Assembly (NCBI GenBank): GCA_028023455.1
Contig: JAQFVV010006336.1
Span: forward strand, 2,496,224 to 2,560,223
Reading direction: 5' to 3'
From: Epiperipatus broadwayi
Lineage: Eukaryota; Onychophora; Udeonychophora; Euonychophora; Peripatidae
DNA length: 64,000 nt
Position numbers and translations under genes: made by a program. Each line of letters opens with the position of its first letter. Within the stretch, counting starts at the first letter, position 1. The notes under the pieces are model-generated. The model worked only from the letters and a program-made list of their open reading frames with translations, was not told the DNA's origin and searched no databases. Shown here piece after piece: positions 53,400-64,000 of the stretch.

Positions 53400-53671
53400 A
53401 TGGAATAACTCATATACATTCCATTATATTTAACTTGCTTAATTATGAGCTACCATATAGTTTCCATTACATTATTTATATAACCGGGATAATTTTGTCT
53501 TTCTTCAATTTAAATGGAATGCAGCAAGTACGTTCCATTACATTTGGCTAGTCCAAACATGGGCTACCTTAAGTTCCATTACATTTGGAGCATCCAAGTG
53601 AGGCTATGAATTATAGGTTCCATTACATTTGGCTAGTCCAATCATGGGGCTGCTACATATACGTTTCCATT

Positions 53672-53675
<4 letters not shown>
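53400..53675 (+). repeat. Degenerate minisatellite built on TTCCATTACATTTGGCTAG
   Basis: GTTCCATTACATTTGG recurs at about 53,532, 53,574 and 53,618, with degenerate versions at about 53,420, 53,461 and 53,664. Units of roughly 42-46 bp carry (T/A)GGGC-T-C(T/A) variants. The array ends in an (AT)n tract. Confidence 0.75.

Positions 53676-53708
<33 letters not shown>
53676..53708. repeat. (AT)n tract
   Basis: About 16 AT units at the end of the minisatellite. Confidence 0.95.
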
Positions 53709-53710
<2 letters not shown>

Positions 53711-54163
53711 TTGTAATGTATTTTATTTATTACTTCTTTATATATTTCTTTTTTTTAAATACATATCATTTATATTTTCTTATTTTATGTAAATCATTAT
53801 TTATGGTACACTATTCTTATCAAAATGTATTGTTTTAATTTTATTATCAACTGCTGTACTTATTATTATATGTTTATTACAAGTGATTTTCACATTATAT
53901 ATATATGTATGTGTGTGTTTACAAATAATAAAAATATATAAAAATCATTGTTAGATTCTTTTATATCTTCAACAATTTATTTTTCTGTATTACAGTATTG
54001 ATTTTTTAGATGTTAGTTGTTACCTTTTTTAAATGATTCACTATATGATTTTGCTTGATATTGTTTGGTGCAATGATAAATGATAGACTATGAAACTCAA
54101 AGTCAATAAATTATTTTTGTCAGTTCTGAAGTTAAAACATCTTATGATCTACTAATTAGACAA
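53709..54163. other. AT-rich DNA, no gene seen
   Basis: Nothing recognised. Confidence 0.5.
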
Positions 54164-57607
<3,444 letters not shown>

Positions 57608-57697
<90 letters not shown>

Positions 57698-57698
57698 A
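57608..57698. repeat. (TA)n(TG)n microsatellite
   Basis: About 37 TA units followed by nine TG units, next to the palindrome. Confidence 0.97.
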
Positions 57699-57756
57699 TG
57701 TATGTGTCATATTATTATTACTATTTGCAGGATATTCCATGTAGTAAAAAAGCTAA

Positions 57757-57800
57757 ATGATGATGTTTCAGTACAATATCAAGTACCTTCCTCAGAGCAT
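57757..57800 (-). ncRNA. Hammerhead ribozyme-like motif, left arm
   Basis: Read on the reverse strand from 57,800. CTGAGGA (57,795-57,789) matches the CUGANGA core. After one unpaired base, GGTAC and GTACT form a five-pair helix II including one G-U. GAAA (57,769-57,766) supplies the second core strand. CATC follows, with the predicted cleavage after C at 57,762. The bases upstream (AATGCT) and downstream (ATCATT) form helix I with one mismatch. Helix III would be minimal, as in the type I hammerheads known from Penelope-like elements and retrozymes. All fixed core bases are present. Confidence 0.5.
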
Positions 57801-57842
57801 TCTCTTTATCAAATCATAAGAATGTATGATTTGAGAAAAAGG

Positions 57843-57886
57843 ATGCTCTGAAAAAGGTACTTGATATTGTACTGAAATGTCAGCAT
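57843..57886 (+). ncRNA. Hammerhead ribozyme-like motif, right arm
   Basis: On the + strand CTGAAAA (57,848-57,854) stands where CUGANGA is expected, so one core guanine is replaced by A. Helix II (GGTAC with GTACT), GAAA (57,874-57,877) and a TGTC cleavage site (57,881) follow. Helix I is perfect over five pairs (ATGCT with AGCAT). The core change predicts low or no activity. Confidence 0.45.
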
Positions 57887-58066
57887 ATAGCTTTTTCACT
57901 ACATGGAATATCCCACAAATAGTAATAATAATATGACATCTTTTATCTGTGAAAATATTAGAAATAATATATATATATATTGTTCGGCGGTTTTGGTATA
58001 GCGCCATCTTTTGAACATAAATAACAAGTGATAGCAGGTTACGTGATTAACTTGTTTTTGTTTTTC

Positions 58067-58091
58067 ATATATATATATATATATATATATT
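58067..58091. repeat. (AT)n tract
   Basis: About 12 AT units. Confidence 0.9.
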
Positions 58092-61049
58092 GTGCCATTA
58101 CAATTTAGTCATTAGCTAAATTTATAGTAATGTGCATATAAGAAAATGTAAAACAAAAATCATCATCACATTTTTATATAAAAAGGAAGCTGTAGGGCAC
58201 CCAAGTTTAAACCCTACAAGATCAAGTTCTAAAAGCTTTAGACAGAAAGAGAGTGGGTCAACAATTATATTCTTTATTTGTTTGTGTGTTGATAGAAAGG
58301 TAATACACACATTTAAACTATTCAATATTTAATTTTTCTGTTAAAAAGCAAAGTTATAACACATATGTATAGGCAGTGTGTGTTATAAAAGCTATTTAGT
58401 TAGCCACTTTTAAATTTCAGATATTAAACTTTCTTTAAAACTAACCTATGCTTGATCAATTTTAATATCTTATTCTATACTTCTATTTTTGCTTTTCTAT
58501 AATTGTAATTGGGATTTAAAAGCTAAGGATTTAATTTTAAATATTAGGGTTATAATTACTAAGCTAGCAATTAGATTATTTTAATGTCACTTTATAAATA
58601 ATTTGAATGTGTGAGAACATTGCATGCATAAACTACATTTTTATTTATTAAATATTAAAAGGAAGAAGGGTTAAATCTGTCAATTTATTTTTTTTTTACA
58701 ATTTTGTGTTAAGGGAGAAAATCTGTTGAATCAGATATATATTTTTGTAGCAATTTTGTTTTTATAAATGATTGTTTGTCATTATGGAGTTTAAGCTTGG
58801 TGGGAACTCTAATTTTGAAATTGTCTCATCTTGAGATCAAAAGAAAGAAGCTCAAATTTGAAATGTTACAGGGGTGTAAAAAAAGGGATTAAGTCTATTT
58901 TTTTCCTTCAAAACAAAAGTTTGTCTGAAAACCAGGTGTGTGATTTTTTTTAAATGTTCCTAAAAAAGATTGTACTTTCCAGCTAAAATGAATTGGTCAA
59001 AAATAGCAAGTCACACTATCACTCTAATTGGGTGAGTTGACTCAAAAATCAGTTATAAAAGCAGTCTGGAAAATCGGTTGAGTGATTATTATTATAACAT
59101 TTGTGATAGAGACCTTTTTAAAAATTATTGAAACTAAAGCAGACAAACATTTTTAATTCTGCTAGATAATCTTTTTTTTTAAAAAAAATCATTTTTTTAT
59201 ATCAAGTTTTGAATGTTGAAAATATAAGGATGGCGGGGTAAGAAAAATTAATATATGTCTCGTCTGTCCACCAGACTCATCATCAACTAGCACATCATAT
59301 AGAAAAAAAAGATGTCTTGTCTGAAAAATAATATTATACACCTTTCAACTGACTGAGAGAAATAAGATGTTTTTAAACAGAAAGAAGAAAACATTCACCT
59401 GCATTTAAAATCAGAAGAAAAGAGTAATCTACTGATAAATATTAAATCATCAAGTCCAATTAATTGTTCCAGTAACTGAGTTTAAACCCAGAAAATTTAT
59501 AAACGTGAAAACAACTGCTGTACTTCATCTACTAAAAGAATCATGCTTGACAGGAAGAGAAGAAAAATTAATATAATGATTTCCAAATTGTCCACTAAAG
59601 CAAATAACCTCAATAGGATCATCATCATTAAACAATTATACACCTCAAGAAAGAGATTGTTCCAATGTAAAACGGAAATGGTAGCTACAAAAATATAGAC
59701 ATTGTACCAGATAAGTTTGAGCCCTTGGAAGTTCACCACAAAACAAAGGATTGGTAATATGACTTTTGATATCTATTTTCTTTATGATTTCAGAGTCTTA
59801 ATAAACTTTTAGCAATAAAGCGGTTTATTTTATTTAAAGAACTTTTAAAGACAATTCAGATTGATTAAAACCAATAATTTCTTACTAATAATAACCTTGA
59901 GATTCATAAATGATTTTGAATGTATCAAAATTATTTGTTTATTAATTTACAGTTATGAAATATTAATGTGTAAAATAATTTTTTGTATTATTATTTTGAT
60001 TTTAAATAATATTTTGGTTTTTATGGGGATAAAAACACACACATACATAATAAGACTTTACCTGTGTATAATTGCGAGTGAATGTGAAGGAATAAGCAGT
60101 ATTAAAATATTAAATTATTTGTCTTAAGAAAGTATAGGTTTCAGAGTGTAGAAGGGAGGGGAGAAAATGATTTAAAACTTGTTTCTAAAACTTGCTCTTT
60201 CCAATTCTACTAACATTTTTTTTAACATTCTGCTTACATGTTAGATTATAAGGTATGTGTGCCAATGAGTGAATATTTTTTTTATATGAAATACTTTTCT
60301 TGTGGATGGAACATTTTAACAAATCAGTTACCCAATTTAATACCATATACATTTGACAAGAAAGGGGAAGAACTTGAAATTAATCTGAAGATTGCAATAT
60401 AATCAATTATTATTGTTATTATTATTCATATCAATTTTCATGTTTATCTATAAATTTTCATGTAGATATTAGTAATGCATTAATAAATGTTAATTTGTTT
60501 TATTAAATGAGGCGTATATATTTCATTAAGAGTAGTCTTTATTAAGTGTGATTATTCATCATCAAGGTGAATATTAGCTATTTAAGTTCCAATTAGATAT
60601 ACTAAAATTAAGCAATGATTATGAATTTCTTTATAAAATTAGGTTTATGATTAGGCTTAGTCCTAAAGCTGTGGTTGAAACCATTATCATTGTCATTATC
60701 ATCATCATCATGTTTTCATTAATGAGCTGTTTAAATGTTTAAAGGCCATAAATAAATATTGATTTCATAGTATTTAGTGATTTCTTAGTATTATTATAAC
60801 CACCATCCCATCATCTATTTCATGCAAGGATGAGTGAATTGCCATCCTAAATTAATAGTAATCTGAGCTAGTAAAACTTATAAAAAAATATTGAAACACA
60901 TTTATTATGTTAAGATCTCAGAAATGATTTATGTCTAATGAATTTTATATACTCCACTTTGGTTTAAAGATGTTTTATGTTTACCTAAATATTAGTGCAT
61001 ACAGTGATATGGCTCTAAAAAGCAAAATCCTCCATTTTTATTAGAAATA
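58092..61049. other. AT-rich DNA, no gene seen
   Basis: No recognisable gene. Opposing short ORFs at 58,122-58,332 are antisense to each other and have no motif. A 59.2-59.7 kb patch is slightly less AT-rich without identifiable features. Confidence 0.5.
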
Positions 61050-61145
61050 AAGTACCAAAATGAGATTCAAACCCGGTACATGTGAAAAGGTTATTAGATA
61101 TAACTGTGTCTAGATTCAGATAATCTAGTGGTGCCCTGCTAGACC
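61050..61145 (-). repeat. Possible tRNA-derived SINE head
   Basis: The reverse strand contains GGGTTTGAATCTC (61,078-61,066), a good Pol III B-box match, about 55 bases after a GGGCACCACTAG stretch that could stand for a degenerate A box. No body or end was resolved. Confidence 0.35.
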
Positions 61146-61755
61146 ATATTCACTTGGTATTTGTTTAAATATGCACTTAACATCAAACCAAGAAATGAAA
61201 GTGGATAAAATCTACTATCTGTATACCTGAGAAGATATTTTATTGAGTTACTAGTATACCCGAGTTATAATAGTTGTTATTAATAATTTGTTTATAATTA
61301 TTGATATTGTGATATCTTGAGAAATCTAATTATAAAAATATGTTTAATTTATTCCTACTCATCATTTTAATATTTATGACCTTATGACTATATAGCTACT
61401 ATCCAGGAGTATGTTTCATTTAATCCAATGACCCTTAATATGATTGATAACTCAGTCTAATCTTTTGTTTAATAGCTTATGCTCAGCAAAGTTACAATGT
61501 TCAATTCTTTTCTCTTTGATATAAAATTTTTATTACAATTCTTTTTCTTTTATTAAGCCAAATATTTACATTTGAATCTTTTCTTTTGATCACTTTATTT
61601 ATGTTACAATGGCAATATGTTTGAGATAAGCATTTTGATGTTTTCATATATGTTTGGCTACAATGCCTTTGGACTCAGGTAAAAATATTTATAATGGTAA
61701 TATTTTATCTTAATATCTTTCCGATCGAAATTTAAGTTACAATATATATATATAT

Positions 61756-61893
61756 AGTATTATTTCCAGGAGCTGCCATGTAATAAAAATATAATAGCTA
61801 AGTAACTGATGTTTCAGTACAATAACAAGTATTGAAACATAAGTTATTTAGCTATTATATTTTTATTATATCAAAACTCCTGAAAATAATACT
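61756..61893. repeat. Palindrome related to the hammerhead-like one at 57.8 kb
   Basis: Arms 61,756-61,820 and 61,831-61,893 are imperfect reverse complements with a ten-base spacer. Both arms keep the GAAACAT half of the hammerhead-like motif (TTGTACTGAAACATCAG on the reverse strand) but the CUGANGA half at the centre is missing. It is flanked by short AT runs. Confidence 0.75.
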
Positions 61894-61919
61894 ATGAATT
61901 CATTCTATATATATTGTAA

Positions 61920-63479
61920 GTAACCAGATTGATGTATGTCACAGTATTTTAAAAAAAATCAACAAGTTTGTTGGTCTTGTTTAATTTTTATTTTATTTGA
62001 TCTATGGATAATGGAGGTGTTAAAGTATTAATATTAACCAGGTAACTATAGCAACAATACTATTCAAACAACATTCTTATATATTATTAACATTTAGCAT
62101 CAATTTATAAATATGTTGTGATCAATTTCAGAGAAAAATATAAACAGGTGAATAAATAAATAGATTGGGAATTAGTTAAATGAATCATAAAAAAATCACT
62201 TGAAGAGAATCAATATATTAAGTATTACACATTTGCATTTCTTTTATTACAATCATCATAGCAACACCTATTATAAAATTAAATGTTTTATGTTTCATAT
62301 GTTTGTCCATAAATTAGTTATAAAAAATTGTTATGTATGTGTGTGTGTGTGTAAAAATATTTATATCCATTAAGATGTATTGAAATTATAATAGGAATTC
62401 TTTATTTTGGTTTAAAATGGAAAAATAACATTGAACTTATAAAACAGGATTTCATTTTCACTGTATGAATTTTTTTTTTTAAATCTCCATTTCACTGACT
62501 AATTGGAGACAAAGTTTTCTTGAAGAATTTTCTCATCATTGAGTCAAATTTTAGCAATATTCAACAGTTATTATTGTGACAAAAATAACGTCATCAAGAG
62601 TATCTTATAAATAAAAGGGGGATGCTGTCATATGAGTGCTTGTAATTTTGTTATTACCTACAATGGTCGTTTTAGATCTGTCTTTAAAAATTTATTAAAT
62701 TTTATTGTTTAAGTGATTAATTTATAAAACCATGGAAAAATAAAAATTTTAATTATCTGCCTGTTCAATTGGGTATCTTGCTGATGAAATTTCAGGGGAA
62801 ACAGCAAGAATATGAAAGAAAAAACCCATCAAAATGCATTGTATCGCAGGTCAGCTATATAAAGATATTCTGTGGTTAAAAATTCAGAATTTCCTTTATT
62901 TATTTGTGATGGATACAAATCCCATTATATGTCTATGGATGTTATATTTCAAATGAAGGTATTTTACAAGATCGATTAATTCAACGTATACATGATATTA
63001 TGCAATTTAAACATCACTTTCGTAATTCAGAAAAAAAATAGTATTTATTCTTCACTTTATTATAACTGGATTGTGTCATTAAAAGAATTCTCTTTGCACA
63101 TTATTGTCAATTAAAAGAGAAAAAAATGAAACCAGTGATGTGTAATTTTGCATAGGATAAGTATCAATTGTTGTTAATGCTTAGATACATTCATATGTTT
63201 AAAAGAAAATATCAGAATTTAGAGGTGAAAATAATTGAATTCATATCCACATTAGTTACTACTCATATTTATCTTCTCTACTTAAAGAAAAATTATCTCT
63301 ACACCTTAGTATCAGAAATAAATAATGAGAAGCTATCATGGATTTGTGGATAGTGATTGAAAATGGATAGACTTTCACTTAAATGGTAAGATTTTTATGT
63401 AAATATTTGTTTTGTTAAAAGAAAAAGAGTGTTTACATTTTATATTTAAAAACATAGGTAAATTTATATATATATAAAA
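61920..63479. other. AT-rich DNA, no gene seen
   Basis: Nothing recognised. The 61-codon + ORF at 63,168-63,353 shows no family motif. Confidence 0.45.
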
Positions 63480-63790
63480 TACATATTTTGCGGGTTCATC
63501 CGTGTTAAAAACTTTTAATATCAATATACTGACGTTTCGACTTGGTCACACAAGCCATCCACAGAGTTATAAAAAGGTAGAAAGACGGTTGTAGAGGCGC
63601 TACAATCACTGGTTTGAATAAAACATTAAAAATCCCACCAATAGCAAAAATGTTAAATTTAAGAATGTTTTTTAAAGAAATCTTTCCAAATAGGAGGAAG
63701 TTTGCACGTATCATCTTGCTTATTGATACAATCTGGCCTTTTAAGTATCTCAATGGCTTCTCTGATTTTGCATTGGTAGAGATTATCACA
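63480..63790 (-). pseudogene. Penelope-like element C-terminal end and tail, reverse strand
   Basis: Reverse-strand frames give KIREAIEILKRPDCIN followed by LPPIWKDFFKKH, the standard PLE C-terminal block after the GIY-YIG domain (REA-EI-KR---N---G--LP--W). About 110 bases of tail follow, ending in a hammerhead-like motif. The fragment is joined at about 63,790 to an oppositely oriented PLE fragment. Confidence 0.65.
63520..63570 (-). ncRNA. Hammerhead ribozyme-like motif in the PLE tail
   Basis: On the reverse strand CTGTGGA (63,564-63,558) is one base off CUGANGA. One unpaired base is followed by helix II (GGCTTG with CAAGTC, six pairs including one G-U). GAAA (63,538-63,535) and CGTC (cleavage after 63,531) complete the core. 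Helix I has three pairs (ACT with AGT). It has the same architecture as the motifs at 57.8 kb. The lost core adenine suggests it is inactive. Confidence 0.45.
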
Positions 63791-64000
63791 TCTGGATATG
63801 ATCCTGGTACTAGAAAAATCTATTTTATGCATCCTCATATTAAATTTACAAAGGAGACAGAGTCTGATGGAAAACTCCCTTTTCTTGATGTTCTAGTCAC
63901 CAGAACACCAAATAGTTTATCTTTTTCTATTTACAGAAAGGATACACACACAGACATATATTTACATTTCCATTCTCATCATCACCCAACTCAGATAGTT
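63790..64000 (+). pseudogene. Penelope-like element RT C-terminal part, cut by window end
   Basis: The + frame reads KIYFMHPHIKFTKETESDG, then KLPFLDVLVTRTP, then SFSIYRKDTHTDIYLHFHSHH. This is the conserved RT thumb block of Penelope-like elements (IKFT-E-E---LPFLD, YRK-THTD-YL). The frame is open for about 65 codons to the window edge. The RT catalytic region is missing because the fragment starts at the inverted junction. It belongs to a different PLE family from the copy at 22.8 kb. Confidence 0.75.

Larger units (their letters stand above)
57705..57939. repeat. Long palindrome with hammerhead-like motifs
   Basis: Arms of about 95 bp (57,705-57,800 and 57,843-57,939) are imperfect reverse complements around a 42-base spacer. 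Shared arm text includes ATATTCCATGTAGT, AAGCTA, GTTTCAGTACAATATCAAG and the inverse set. Each arm encodes a hammerhead-like fold, one per strand. A smaller related palindrome lies at 61,756-61,893. Confidence 0.85.

Noticed and set aside
58000-58060. TGTTCGGCGGTTTTGGTATAGCGCC stretch as a small transposon end
   Set aside because: No inverted partner or second copy was found in the window.

Overview
This is a very AT-rich eukaryotic window, clearly from a metazoan. It has long (AT)n, (TATC)n and (TAA)n microsatellites, Penelope-like, Ty3/Gypsy and LINE retroelement relics, tRNA-derived SINE-like heads, and no bacterial gene organisation. I recognise no intact host protein-coding gene, rRNA, functional tRNA or CRISPR. 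The repeat mix (many Penelope-like elements with GIY-YIG tails, hammerhead-like hairpins, long-LTR Gypsy elements) fits an invertebrate such as a mollusc or flatworm, but the sequence alone does not name the organism.

Layout. 1-5.8 kb: AT-rich DNA with a tRNA-derived SINE-like head (1.2 kb), a Penelope-like 3' end (4.4 kb) and a reverse-strand LINE reverse transcriptase relic (4.9-5.8 kb). 5.8-15.7 kb: a decayed Ty3/Gypsy element on the + strand, with direct LTRs of about 2.3-2.8 kb around a broken protease-RT-RNase H-integrase region. 16.3-17.3 kb: a reverse-strand copy of a repeated module with a TATA box, a short leader exon and a splice donor. A second copy lies at 46.1-47.2 kb (+), and a possible divergent third at 44.1-44.9 kb. 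19.0-21.0 kb: a probable solo LTR. 22.4-25.7 kb: a Penelope-like element (PLE) with an inverted 3' end at its 5' side, followed by strong palindromes. 29.3-32.3 kb: a reverse-strand Gypsy gag-pol relic with a large internal deletion.

35.0-40.9 kb is the most notable unit. Two LTR-like repeats of about 1.95 kb flank an internal region of about 2.0 kb that holds only a reverse-strand gag, with no recognisable pol. Its gag resembles that of the 29-32 kb relic, so the relic's family is a candidate source of pol in trans. 40.9-44.0 kb holds head-to-head inverted PLE 3' ends, a large (TATC)n array and another PLE endonuclease relic. 47-57 kb is mostly featureless AT-rich DNA with a SINE-like head, a degenerate minisatellite and (TAA)n. 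57.7-57.9 and 61.8-61.9 kb are palindromes; the first carries two hammerhead-ribozyme-like motifs, one per strand. The window ends (63.5-64.0 kb) in two PLE fragments joined head to head, with a third hammerhead-like motif at the 3' end of the reverse-strand one.

Nothing here forms a cellular pathway. The unifying theme is retroelement biology: PLE fragments joined as inverted dimers, ribozyme-like termini, a gag-only LTR element, and frequent (AT)n tracts at element borders. All coding relics carry stops, frameshifts or altered catalytic motifs. Homologies were judged by eye and all boundaries are approximate.
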